Shown: positions 44,862 to 55,375 of the stretch, piece after piece
Numbering within the stretch: the first letter of the stretch is position 1
Layout: each line of letters starts with the position of its first letter
Assembly (NCBI RefSeq): GCF_040958095.1
Contig: NC_091199.1
Span: forward strand, 35,480,942 to 35,544,941
DNA: 64,000 nt
Reading direction: 5' to 3'
DNA from: Procambarus clarkii
Lineage: Eukaryota > Arthropoda > Malacostraca > Decapoda > Cambaridae
The notes under the pieces: generated by a model
Databases searched by the model: none
The model's input: only the letters and a program-made list of their open reading frames with translations
What the model was told of the DNA's origin: nothing
Program-made: the position numbers and the translations under genes

Positions 44862-47374
44862 AAAACCAGGCTGGAAGTAGAAAAAGAGAAAACCAGACTG
44901 GAAATAGAAAAAGAGAAAACCAGAGTAAGAGAATTGGAGTTGGAACAGGAGAAAGAAAAAGAGAGAACAAAACAAATGCAGATAGAAACGAATAGAACCT
45001 TGGCTGTGCAAAGGATTGAACATGGGTTGCCAGAGAGTACCACCCAGGTATTACACTCACCAGATGTTAGGGTTAAGGAGAAGGACATTCTCTTGTTTGT
45101 TCCCGAAGAGGCGGAGAGCTTCTTCGAGCATTTTGAAAAAGTAGCCATCATCAAGGAGTGGCCACAGGAGGAATGGGCCCAGCTGGTCCAATTAAGATTC
45201 ACCGGTGAAGCCAGGGAGGCATACACCCAATTGTCACTGGAAGAGTGCCAGGATTATGCCACGGTAAAGAGCAGCGTATTGCGCTCGTTTCAGTTAGCCC
45301 CAGAAGCTTATAGGAAGCGTTTCAGAGAGATGAGCAAAGTTGGACCATGTACGTTTGCCGAGACAGCAAGAGATCTGGAAAGACGATTCCAGAAGTGGAT
45401 TGAGGCTGCTGGAGTTGGATCTTACACTGACCTGAAGCAACTGATGGTCATGGAGAAGTTCTTGGAGATGATGCATCCCGAAACAAAGTTCAAGATCCAA
45501 GAAGCAGGGATAAAGGAGGTGAAAGATGCCGCAGATAGGGCAGATATGATTACTGAAGTGTACAGGAGCTTGAGGGAGAACAGAGTGAGAAGCGAGGCGA
45601 GACGCAGCAATGGCAGACCCAATGGAGTCTGGGGAGGAAGAAATTATGAGAGACCCAGAAGAGTCAGGGGTGATAAAAATTTTGATAAATGGGCAGATAA
45701 ACGTGAGTACCCTAAAACTCAGAAGAGTAGGTCGCGCACTTCGTCTGAAAGTGAAGATGGAGGAGCTAAACGAGAAACTGATCGTTATCCAGGAAATCAA
45801 GAGTCCAGTAAAGCCCCACAGAGTGCAGGTAGTGTACCTGGCCCGAGGAACTCTCATGCGAGTTGACAAAGTCAGAGCCACTCTGGTTCTTATAGGAGAG
45901 ATTTTTCCCAGGTGAGGTGTTACAATTGTAACGGATTAAGTCACGTGATGCGAGATTGTAGGCAGGGCAAAAGAGTTGTGACCCTGGCCATGTGTGACCC
46001 CCGAGCTAAATATGCTAATATGTTCCAAGACAAACCACAGAGATCAAACTTAGTGAACGAGAGGTATAGGCCATTCATGAGTAAAGGTTGGATCAGTATA
46101 AGAGGCCAACCTGAGGTAGAAGTTGGTATCTTAAGAGATACCGGAGCTAATCAGAGCTTGATTGCGAGAAGCCTGATTGGGAATGATCGACGGTTAGCTG
46201 GCAGTGGGAAGATGAAAGTATATGGGTTATTGTCTGAGAGTGACATGCCCATTTGTACTGTCCAGCTAAGGTCGGAATATGTGTCGGCGGAGGTGATGTT
46301 GGGAGTGTGCCCCGACATACCTGTTCCAGGAGTCCAAGTGACCCTGGGGAATGACTTGTGCGGGACAAAGGTGTTGCCAAGAGTCATAGCGGAGACTGTG
46401 CCAGAGGAGAGCCCAGAAGGCTCTCTCTCGCGCAGGTGGGACACCTGAGAGTGTGAACCTGACTGACATCCGAGGAGATGCGTCAGGAGACCGCCAAGCC
46501 ATTGAGTACCCTGTCTCGGTAGTGATGAAGGCAGAGGTGGCCGACAAGGAAGACACTGGAGAAGGTGAGACAGTGTCGATTCAGCCGGTGGAAGATATCG
46601 ACGTAGATATAGCGTGGCTGTTTGATGAAGGTCCAGCCCAGGAAAATGAAGTCTCTGTGAGGTCAAAAGTGAAGATGGCCCAGTCGAAGAAGAATCATGT
46701 GAAGAGAGCGAACCTGAGTAGAGCCCAGCCCGCTGAAGTTAAGGATCGGAAGGTGAATGCAACTGTGCTGAGTAGAAATGAGGAAATATGTGGACAGACT
46801 GAGGACGGGAGTAGAGCGTCAAGTTGTCCACGAGCACACAGGCATATGGATAGTGGAGTTGTGGGAGATGTCAAGAGTTGATATGTTCCACAGGAAACGT
46901 GAAGAAAAGATAGTGAAGAAGAGTAATAGCCGAGAAAATGAAAGGAGAAGAGACAGTATGTGTGGAGAGATGCTTACGAGCACTCTAGGAGAGGTAGAGC
47001 GACATGTACGGTCGAGTGCTGTTGGTTGTAGTACAGTGCTCGAGGAAACTTTTAGGGAACGAAGAAGAGTTGAAGGAGAAGAATTGGAGTGGTATAGAAG
47101 TGAGAAGTGTGGGAAGAGGATGACGATACAAGCATGGAGGAATAGAAGAAAGCCGAGGACTCGATGGAGGTCAAACAGGATGAAGTCTCGGATAAATGAG
47201 GAAACGAAAGGGAGGATCGTCGGTGAAGACGAGGGAGTGAAGTATGATGACAGGAGACGGAAGTATAATGGAAGTAGATGGAAGTGTGAAGATGACAGAG
47301 GAGGTACAGACCTTAGATGTCTGACTCTGGACGTGAAGAGAAGAAGACGAGGTAACGGAGGGTGGAAACAGTAA
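44862..47374 (+). pseudogene. Gag-protease polyprotein, copy 2 (broken)
   Basis: It aligns with residues from about 135 to the end of the intact 978-aa protein. Capsid motifs FFEHFEKVAIIKEWPQEEWA and DLERRFQKWIEAAGV are present. A TGA near 45864 replaces the Gly codon after SHAS, and the same frame then continues through the knuckle CYNCNGLSHVMRDC and protease motif LRDTGANQSLIARS. A short insertion near 46420-46440 shifts the frame before NLTDIRGDASGDRQAIE. A deletion near 46858 shifts it again before MFHRKREEKIVKKSNSREN. The basic C-terminus ends at TAA 47374. It lacks the SAP-like N-terminus and is inactive, but shows that the 400-residue C-terminal extension is a family trait. Confidence 0.85.
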
Positions 47375-47547
47375 GTAGAGTGGACCGATGGAGCGCAGAC
47401 GTCCTAGGAGGACAGCCAAGCCAAGAGGTGCCAGAGAAGTCAGATCGTTTGTGAGAAGATCATGTTCCTGGAGAGTTGTGAGCCGGATGTGCAAGGTGCA
47501 ATGAACTAATTGTAGACTCCTAAGGGAGTATATCGATTGAAGGACGA

Positions 47548-47595
47548 GACAGTGTGGTGGCGGATGTATTATCCCGAGCTTTGCCACTGGAATAA
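47548..47595 (+). pseudogene. RNase H stub, copy 2
   Basis: Identical residues to the stub at 30542-30589 (DSVVADVLSRALPLE, stop), again just before the polypurine tract. Confidence 0.7.
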
Positions 47596-48317
47596 CTCTA
47601 AAAAATAAGGGGAGGGGAGTGTTATGATCTCATCCTGTAGGAGAAACGAGTCTCCCCCTTGAGAGTTATTCAGCAAGCCTGACCTGATTAGAAGGTCTAG
47701 CAAATATTGAGGTGATAACCCATATGTAAAATAACTGGTTGGATATGATGAACAATTTAAGATTATGGGCAGTGTAGAAGAAAACAGATAAATGACTGGT
47801 TAGGAGATGTGGACATTTTGCTGGAGGCATAAGGCTCGCTTCTGGAGGGGCTTTGACCTCACTTGAGTGCCAGACATCGCAGGGGAAAGCCGCGCTCCGT
47901 TGAGCTCCCGTCAGAAGGGAACCCCTAGTGATATATCTCCAAGAGAAGAGAAGTGTGTAGACGTGCCAGCTGTGGAACTAAGCTGGGAACGTTGTGGTCT
48001 CAAGTCCTGGTCGAAGAGGAGAGTATTAAACCGCCCAGAGACATTATTGTGGGCCGTGGAAGCGCCCTGACCAAGCTTCGTCAGAGGGAGGAGCGCCCTC
48101 GACCAGACAATCTGTGGTAAGCACGATATACGCCAGTTCATAGTGATTGCTTGTAGTTGGTCGTGTGCCCAGCGACAGTAGCAATGTTTATTGATAAGTT
48201 AGACATGTTTTGGTGAGGCAGAAGTCCTGAAATAAGAGAGTGGAGAGGGAGGAACACGGAGCGACGTCCATCCCCTCTGAGCGCTGGCAGGTAACTGAGG
48301 GAGCTCGGCTCCTGACG

Positions 48318-48677
48318 CAACCTGTCCTCTTAAAAAGAACGTCGCTTTTGGCCGTTTGTCTGTATGGCCGAATATAGACGTAATTTGAAAATATAAAAAA
48401 AAATGAATATAAATTTGGGATTTTTTTTCAACAACAGTAAGTTAAGGGTCCTCTGATAGGTTAGGTGGGTAGGAAATTCTCATAAAGTTTCAAAATGGTA
48501 TGAAAAACGTTAATGGAAAGAATCCTTTTCTAAGCTGGCCGAGTAAGCCGGACGACTCAAACAGAAAACGGAACAGTACATCACTTTTGTGAGTCGATTT
48601 CATTTCAAATTACGTCCAAATCTGGCCATAGCGCGCATACCAGCGAAAAGTGACGTTATTTTTAAGAGGACGGGTTG
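48318..48677. mobile_element. Foldback MITE with about 73-bp imperfect terminal inverted repeats
   Basis: The left end, CAACCTGTCCTCTTAAAAAG, and the reverse complement of the right end, CAACCCGTCCTCTTAAAAAT, match, followed by ACGTC(G/A)CTTTT, TATGGCC and GACGTAATTTGAAA in both. The arms are 48318-48390 and 48603-48677. No ORF. It sits between a truncated LTR and a minisatellite, so the target duplication cannot be confirmed and the superfamily is unknown. Confidence 0.82.
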
Positions 48678-48972
48678 GAGAGAGAGTGGTGGATGGTTGG
48701 GGGGGGTATTTGGTGGAGAGAGAGTGGTGGATGGCGGAGGGATAGTTGGTAGTGAGAGAGTGGTGGATGGTGGAGTGGTAGTTGGTAGTGAGAGAGTGGT
48801 GGATGGTGGGGTAGTAGTTGATGGAAAGAGAATAGTGAATGGTTTGCTTGATAGTTGGAGGAGAGAGAGAGGTGGATGGTGGAGGAGTAGTGGGTGGAGA
48901 GAGAGAGTGGTGGATGGTGGGGGGGGGGGGGTGTAGTTAGTGGAGAGAAAATGGTGGTTGGTAGGGTGGTAG
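48678..48972. repeat. 36-bp minisatellite, block 3
   Basis: GGAGAGAGAGTGGTGGATGG units like those at 37165-38010 and 40732-41470. Confidence 0.9.
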
Positions 48973-49113
48973 TTTTTTTTTTTTTTTTTGCTGAGATATT
49001 CCTGCGCGGGCCCTAAGCCTCTGGCTGGCCCACTAAGTGTTGCTTGTTTCTGTTTTACTTGGGCGGAGTATGAGTATTTATGACTCGTATGGTCGCTTCA
49101 GTATTATTTTACC
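48973..49113 (-). mobile_element. Short poly(A)-ended retroposed fragment inside the minisatellite
   Basis: On the minus strand about 120 bp ending GCGCAGGAATATCTCAGC and then a run of about 16 A, with the minisatellite continuing on both sides. Origin unknown. Confidence 0.55.
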
Positions 49114-49370
49114 TTGGTAGTTGGTGGTGAGTGAGTGGTGGATTTTGGGGTGGTAGTTAGTGGAGAGAGAGTGGTGGTTGGTGGGGTGGTAGTTGGTGGA
49201 GAGAGAGTAGCGGTTGGTGGGGTGGTAGTTGGTGGAGAGAGAGTAGTGGTTGGTGGGGTGGTAGTTGGTGGAGAGTGAGTGGTAAATGGTGAGGTAGTAG
49301 TTAGTGGAGAGTGGTGGTTGGTGGGGTGGTAGTTGGTGGAGAGATAGTGGTGGATGATGGGGTTGGTGGT
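49114..49370. repeat. 36-bp minisatellite, block 4
   Basis: TAGTTGGTGGAGAGAGAGTA-type units, merging into a related 38-bp repeat to the right. Confidence 0.88.
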
Positions 49371-49795
49371 GGTTGGTGGAGTGATGGTGGAGGGCAGTAG
49401 AGGGTGGTGGTTGATTGTGTGAAGGTGGAGGGTAGTTGGGGATGGTGGTTGGTGGTGTGAAGTTGGAGGGTAGTAAGGGGTGGTGGTTGGTTGTGTCAAG
49501 TGGAGGGTTGTGGTTAGAGTTGTGAAGGTGGAGGGTAGTGGGGGATGGTGGTTGGTGGTGTGAAGGTGGAGAGTAGTTGGGGATGGTGGTTGGTGGTGTG
49601 AAGGTGGAGGGTGGTAGGGGGTGGTTGTTGATTGTGTGAAGGTGAAGAGTAGTTGTGGATAGTGGTTGGTTGAGTGAAGGTAGAGGGTGGTGGTTGGTGG
49701 TGTAAAGGTGGAGGATAATGGGGGATGGTAGTTAGGGGTGTTAAGGTGGAGGGTAATAGGGGATGGTGGTTGGTGGGTGTGAAGATGGTGGGTGT
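49371..49795. repeat. 38-bp minisatellite, block 1
   Basis: Units of the form GGGGATGGTGGTTGGTGGTG-TGAAGGTGGAGGGTAGTG with a 38-nt period (the minus-strand translation repeats every 38 residues). It stops exactly where an LTR-like sequence begins. The same repeat follows a gag fragment at 54836. Confidence 0.88.
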
Positions 49796-50460
49796 TATGA
49801 ACCCCATGATCCTCATGATGAAGGTCTGCCCCACACTGAGAGTTATTCCCCACCTGACCATAGTGAGGAGTCAGGGAAGTTAAATGGTGCAAGCAACCAT
49901 CATTAAATGTGACTAAGGAGGAGATACGTCCCCGATGAGCACTTGGATAAGTCACTTGGAGGTCAGAGGTCGACTGTATGCGGCGACTCGTGTGCAAAAA
50001 TGACGTCATCGCAGGAGCATGTTGCGTGCAATGGTCTTAAGAGGTCACTTGTGAGGAAGTCTGAAAAGAAGGACGCAGGTCGTCTCTCCAGAGGAAAATA
50101 GTCATTTGTGACTTATGTAGAAGAATTTGTATTAAATTTCACTGAGTGAAGTGTGAGGAAGCTTTGGGAGGGCAATGACTGCACCATACAAATGTTGGGA
50201 CCCGTGTTTATGTTGAGAATGATAAGTTTCAAAAGTGTTTGTGTGTTGTACTGCGACGAGGCAGTTGCTTTGTGTGTTTAGCTGTTGGTGGCGCCAGGTA
50301 TAAATGTGGTACGGGTCAAATGTAGCTTAATTTGTTAGTCGACTGGAGATATTTAGCCAGTGTTATGCCTATTTTATATTTTTCCTGTAACGAGAGGTCA
50401 CCTCCTCCTAATATATGCTCGATGGTAAAGGGTATTTTAAGTGCAGTAAATACTTGTTTG
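49796..50460 (+). repeat. LTR-like sequence related to the Ty3-type family
   Basis: Starts TGTTATGAACCCC and soon contains GAGAGTTATTCCCCACCTGACC-like order, matching TGTTATGATC, GAGAGTTATTC and CCTGACC at the start of the LTR at 25274. Downstream similarity fades, so it is a distant subfamily, probably a solo or partial LTR. Confidence 0.6.
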
Positions 50461-50464
50461 AAGT

Positions 50465-51828
50465 TTAATCTGGCACTATGATGTCATAAAAGTGAAGGAG
50501 ATAGTGTTCGATTGTCTGAGGCCCCTGACAGTGGATGTAGAGTTCGTTGATGTTTGATCTGTACTTAGAGCTGAGTGCTGCCAGTTTGGTGTGTCCAAGC
50601 CTTAATCTGGTCGTCGTTACATCAGTTTCTCTGCTTTTTATAACTGACATGTTTCCAAGTTTCCGTTTTCTTTTTAATGGACCCATAGTACAAAGCTGAG
50701 CATGACGTTTTCCATTTCATTAAAAAATCTTGGGTGATAGTATCTTTGAAGGCTACTTTTCGTGCAATATGAGGAAATGGATGACGGGTAATGTGAGGTG
50801 TGTTGTGCATCGATTTGGCCAGTTGATCTACAAGTTTATTATGAAGTATACCACAATGCGCTGGGATCCAATGGATAGAGATGTCATAACTGTTCAATCG
50901 ATGTTCATGAAGAAGTTAAAGGGATGGGTAAACAAACTCTTTGCATGTCGTTGAAGAGTACGTAATTGCTTGAATCGCACTCCTGGAGTCACTACAGATT
51001 GTATCTCTCCCAACTGGTAATGATGTGATTATTTGGAGAGCTTGGTATAAGACATATAATTCAGCAGTGAAAATAGATAGTTGGTTTAGTAACTGCCATC
51101 CCTGCTGGAGATGGTATTACGGTATCCATACAGCACTAGTGACCGAAGGTGCGTTGTTCATGAGGATGCGAGATCCATCTGCATAAATCGCTGTGGTATT
51201 TGGGTACCAATTTTCCAATCTTGAGACAAAGACTGAGGCTATGGCTGAGTTTGGTGCAGACTTTGGAATGTTGTCTTCGAGTTGTATTGATGTATTAGGA
51301 GTTGTATAGAGTCAAGGTGGAATTGGGGGGCACAGTAAGTTGAGTTTCAGAGTTTTGGAGTAAAGTGAGGTCTATATTGAGGTTAGCTGTAGCCCGTGTG
51401 AGGATCGGTTGTGATTGGTGGGGAAGTGGGGTTATGTGGGTTAATTGTTGGGTTAATTTTTTATCTGTATGGGTGTGTCTGGTGAGCAGTGGTACAGAGT
51501 GACAGATAGTTGGCACACATTATGTCCCGTCTGGTGGCTAAGCTTGTGAAGCCTGTTACCACGTGAAGTCCAAAGAAAGGAGTGGAAAGCATTACGCCAC
51601 ATGTAAGTCGCATAGCATTGTTTTGTATGACCTCAAGGCTCTGTGGCTGCTCTGTAGGAGCAGCCGATGCAAATGCCTACCAACAATAGTCTAGTTGGCT
51701 GCGAATGTAGGCTATATATAAACAGGGCAAAATTTTATGGTGTGCTCCCCAGGTAGTGTGGCCAGGGTCAGGGGCTGACTGAGGGGGAGAGCCCCCTGGC
51801 GGATCAAGATTTTTGGTGTGGACTCGTC
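50465..51828 (-). pseudogene. LINE D: RT thumb, RNase H and C-terminal zinc-like end
   Basis: Minus-strand pieces in order. About 51765-51530 reads WGAHHKILPCLYIAYIRSQL, an RT C-terminal motif, with a TAG soon after. About 51225-51130 reads NTTAIYADGSRILMNN, the first RNase H catalytic Asp. About 51085-50950 reads IFTAELYVLYQALQIITSLP and ICSDSRSAIQAI, supplying the Glu and second Asp. 50897-50622 reads ISIHWIPAHCGILHNKLVDQ, the RNase H end. 50686-50465 reads TRLRLGHTKLAAL and CQGPQTIEHYLLH, the terminal motif. RNase H active-site residues survive, but stops and shifts abound and the catalytic RT core is absent. It belongs with LINEs of the I/Jockey group that carry RNase H, in a lineage distinct from LINE E. 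SINE A is inserted at its upstream side. Confidence 0.8.
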
Positions 51829-51834
51829 CATGTG
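51829..51834. repeat. Target-site duplication CATGTG flanking SINE A, left
   Basis: CATGTG at 51829-51834 and again at 52086-52091 brackets the SINE exactly. Confidence 0.65.
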
Positions 51835-52085
51835 TTTACTAGTTGTGTTTTTGCGGGGGTTGAGCTTTGCTCTTTCGGCCCGCCTCTCAACTGTCAATCA
51901 ACTGTTTACTAACTACTTTTTTTCGTTTTTTTTTTTAAAAACCCAGGTACCTATTTTCTGCTAGGTAACAGGGGCACTTAGGGTGAAAGAAACTTTTCCC
52001 ATTTGTTTCTGCCTCGTGCGGGAATCGAACCCGCGCCACAGAATTACGAGTCCTGCGCTCTATCCACCAGGCTACGAGGCCCCCA
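51835..52085 (-). mobile_element. SINE A: tRNA-Thr-like head, shared body, LINE A tail
   Basis: On the minus strand: a cloverleaf-like head (52080-52011), then the same body as SINE B (AGTTTCTTTCACCCTAAGTG, GTTACCTAGCAGAAAATAGG), an A-rich link, and a tail with GTTGATTGACAGTTGAGAGG, AGCTCAACCCCCGC and ACACAACTAG. The tail matches the 3' end of LINE A at about 2508-2571. Flanked by CATGTG. Confidence 0.9.
52011..52080 (-). promoter_or_regulatory. tRNA-Thr(CGT)-like head with Pol III boxes
   Basis: Seven perfect acceptor pairs (GCCTCGT with ACGAGGC), a five-pair T stem around TTCGATT, and a five-pair anticodon stem (CAGGA/TTCTG, one G-T) holding loop CTCGTAA with anticodon CGT. A tRNA finder may call it a gene. 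The SINE body that follows without a terminator argues for an internal Pol III promoter instead. Confidence 0.8.
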
Positions 52086-52091
52086 CATGTG

Positions 52092-52559
52092 GGGGAGTAC
52101 CCCCAAAGTACAGGCCGGTGCACGGAATATAGAATTGCGACGATAATTTTATTTAATGAATGTTATTTGTGTTTCGATAAAAGGATATAGTTTATTATTT
52201 TGTGGTAAAGGAATTACAGGTTCATGTATGATGGTCATGGTGCGTCCAGAGTTGATGTAGCAGTGGTACATGGTGGCCATTATCCGTCATTAGTTGAGGT
52301 AGCAGCGATATAGAAGAAGCTGCAAGAGGATATACTTAATTTGCGGACCCACTGATTGAAGGTCCCTGTAGTGATTCCCAGGAAGATCAATCACCATAGA
52401 AGAGACTTGTTGTGTAGCGAGAGTAGCTGATCTTGCGGGTGACATATAGAGGGTTGTGAGGGCAACAATATATGCTTCAGAGATAGATGGATTTATGTAG
52501 TATGCCTGACACATTGCAAGGTGAAAGCGTTGATATTTTGTTGTTGGTGTTAAATTACA
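52092..52559. other. Unassigned sequence
   Basis: A 74-codon minus frame (52290-52514) has no recognisable domain. It could be old LINE D flank. Nothing else seen. Confidence 0.4.
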
Positions 52560-54117
52560 TGTAAAAAGCCTAGTCGCCCAAACAGATGGCGAGGTGACTG
52601 AGGAACTGTGGGTAAATCTGCCTCAGAATATTAATTATAATGATAATTAATTTCGATAGCTGCGAAGGACCACCCAATAATTAAAAGGGAAATAAAATGA
52701 ATAAATAATATTATAAATAAATCCTAGAAATAGTGCATATGGATCTCTCAATAATTAATCATGTAATTCAAGAGCATTAAGTGAACTGTAGATTGAAATT
52801 AAAATATTGAACCACATCGCAACACATCCTTTGGGGGGTTAAATTGGTACAAAGAAACTAATGCGTTACTTGCACAATAAAATAGATACAAATTCGCATG
52901 AAATATTAGCCATTAAGATATCAAGAATATCAGAAATAATTTCATGACAAATATTAATAAATGGTTAGTAAACATATGATCTTATATTGAAGATCAGTAA
53001 TTAAATAAATGTTAGTGATTTACTAATTTAGAAAATAAACAGCAGCTTAGCTGTGTTGTAGAAATAGATGTAAGCGTTAGGGCAGTCACGTCAAGAGAAC
53101 TTGTCGAAACAGTCTGTCCTAGAACACGCCTTGGGGGTAGAGTCTTTCTTCTCTTCTTGTCACTATGGAACAAGCTGATATATAGGTAAAATGTAAGAAT
53201 TGCCTAAACCAATGTTGATTTACATCTATTTCTAAATGAAACTGTGGAGGCGATCGAGCGTGGGACTCACTTGTTGATATTTAGAGTCCATGTCGCCTGA
53301 CAACGAACATCCTACAAATTAATTACCTTGTGATCACAAACTACCAACTATTAGTAGGACTTATCGGTATAATGTTCACCAGGCCGAGTGTCTGATTAAT
53401 GATGGAGTCGCTCCAGCACCCTGACATCCGCTGATGTTAGGTGACACAAATACGGGCTGGTAAAATACGCAAGGTCCAGACACTGCTTGTCGCCAGGAAA
53501 ATGGCTGCCGTCTCTCTCCACCTTCCTCCTCGAGGTGGCGCATGCGCAGTAGCTCCCAGTAGGATCCCCGAGCATAAATTATATTATTTATTTAATGGTA
53601 AATATGGAAGGAAGAGAGTATTACGAATATTTACGTCATAAATAAATGTGTTATGCGGCCATATATTTTCTCGTGGTGCAAGTCAATTAATTTAGACTCC
53701 GTTAAATAAACAAAAAAGAGTTAGAGTGGAAATTGTTTTACATTATATTATTATTCACTGGAACAGCTAGTCTAGCTGGGTAAATGAATTCCAGTAAACG
53801 GTAATATACTAATTAAAGTAAACTTATTAGTAAATGTTTATCCTTAATAAAGAAAGGTAAAGAACTGGACTCTATTTGATCCACTGATATGTGGAAATTT
53901 ATTCTCTGGGGCAAGCTGGCTGACGCAACTTCGCCATAAACAGTAGGAAAGATTTGGCGCGGTTATTACACAGTAACAAATGAATTAATATTATTGCATT
54001 ACTGGTTAGTGGTATTTGAAAATATAATTGTTAGTACAAGAATTCTTCTTGAAGTACTAATTGTGAGTGATTATGTGTTGGAAATTTCCAACAGACACAA
54101 TGGGTTGCTGAAAAGAA
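52560..54117. other. Unassigned AT-rich sequence
   Basis: No ORF with family features. A single diverged unit of the 61-bp repeat seen at 54118 (ATGGCGAGGTGACTGAGG) lies near 52586. Possibly an LTR or intergenic background; I cannot tell. Confidence 0.4.
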
Positions 54118-54255
54118 GCAGGCAGCAGCCTAGCCCAAATGGCGAAGTGACTGAGGCACAGCGGGTGGCTGAATCAGAGCAGGCAACAGAGTACCCCAGA
54201 TGGCGAGGTGACTGAGGCACAGAGGGTGGCTAAAGAGGAACGGGCAGCAGACTAC
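54118..54255. repeat. 61-bp tandem repeat, about 2.3 copies
   Basis: Units around ATGGCGAAGTGACTGAGGCA and ATGGCGAGGTGACTGAGGCA, each followed by CAG(C/A)GGGTGGCT, repeat with a 61-bp step just upstream of a gag fragment. A (CA)n stretch follows at 54270-54292. Confidence 0.8.
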
Positions 54256-54344
54256 CCCAGAACTGTCTCACACACACACACACACACACAGAGAGCTTGT
54301 GTCTGAAACGAGTGCCTTACCCAGAGCCTGAGTCTGAGAGCAGG

Positions 54345-54835
54345 TAACTGTTATAAGCTCGTGTAACTGCAGGTCGAGTTATTTCTCTCTCTTTTAGACA
54401 ACTCAAAGGACAAGATGCATAATGTGCAAATGTTTGTTGATTTAGGGAAACCTGAGGCCTTGGAGGGATGTACAAAGGAACAGATGAGACACATTGCAGG
54501 GAGATGTGGCATTAGGATAAAATCATCCAAGGAAGCACTGATGAAAGATTGGATCCTTAAGGATTTGAGTCAAGAGTGAAGTGGTAAAGCAAGGGGCTCA
54601 AAATGGAGCTGAGAGGGGAGTGGAAGATGATGGGCAAGATGGAGTGAGGTGACAGGTGTCAAACATTAGTAGTAAGAGTAGCCACAGTAGCAGAAGCAGC
54701 CGGAACAGATGCTTGGAATGATTCCAGCTTGAATTGCAGATGCAACTGAGGCGAGTCAGTTCCAACTAGAGAAGTTGAAATTAGAACTGCAGAGAAAAAA
54801 ATAAGTAGAAAAAGAGAAGACTAAACTAGAAGCTA
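54345..54835 (+). pseudogene. Ty3-type Gag N-terminus, diverged 5' fragment
   Basis: ATG 54415 gives MHNVQMFVDLGKPEALEGCT, matching MDKVQTFVESGKPEDLEGCT of the intact protein, then MRHIAGRCGIRIKSSK, equivalent to the SAP-like region. The frame ends at a TGA near 54578. Shifted frames then carry the Ser-rich segment and the start of the E/K coiled coil until 54835, where a 38-bp minisatellite begins. Upstream, GTAACTGCAGGTCGAG and TTTCTCTCTC resemble the leader before ATG 27431. The divergence is well above that of copies 1 and 2, so this is an older or separate subfamily. No LTR is seen on its left, and capsid and protease are missing. Confidence 0.78.
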
Positions 54836-55375
54836 AGCTGGTTGTTGGTGGAATGAAGGTGGGGGATGGTGGTTGGTGGTGTGAAGATGGAGGGTAGTGG
54901 GGGATGGTGGTTGGTGTGAAAGTGGGAAGGGGGGTGATGGTGTTTGGTGGTGTGAGGATGGAGGGTAGTGGGGGATGGTTGTTGGTGGTGTGTAGGTGAA
55001 GGGTAGTGGGTGATGGTGGTTGGTGGTGTGAAGGTGGTGGGTGATGGTGGTGTGAAGATGGAGGATAATGGGGGATGGTGGTTGGTGGTGTGAAGATGGA
55101 GGGTAATGGGGGTTGGTGGTGTGAAGGTGGGGGATAGTGGTTGGTGGTGTGAAGATGGAGGATAATGGGGGATGGTGGTTGGTGGTGTGAAGATGGAGGG
55201 TAATGGGGGTTATTGGTATGAAGGTGGGGGATAGTGGTTGGTGGTGTGAAGGTGGGGGGGTGATGGTGATGTGAAGATGGAGTATAGTGGGTGATGGTGG
55301 TTGGTGGTGTGAAGGTGGAGGGTGGTGGGGGATGGTGGTTGGTGGCGTGAGGGTGGGATTTTTTTTTTTTTGGAG
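54836..55375. repeat. 38-bp minisatellite, block 2
   Basis: GGATGGTGGTTGGTGGTGTG and AAGATGGAGGGTAATGGGG units as at 49371-49795. It ends in a 12-T run at 55359. Confidence 0.9.

Larger units (their letters stand above)
44860..48317 (+). mobile_element. Ty3-type gag-pro element, copy 2 (5'-truncated, 3' LTR partial)
   Basis: Begins mid-gag in the E/K coiled coil, right after the fold-back, and runs through capsid, knuckle, protease, basic tail, RNase H stub, polypurine tract (47603-47619) and the first 698 bp of the LTR (47620-48317). There the MITE starts. It is close in sequence to the complete copy at 25274, with the same absence of RT and integrase. Confidence 0.9.

Noticed and set aside
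52011-52080. Functional tRNA-Thr(CGT) gene
   Set aside because: The cloverleaf is good, but it runs straight into the SINE body without a T-run terminator and is flanked by a SINE-style target duplication.
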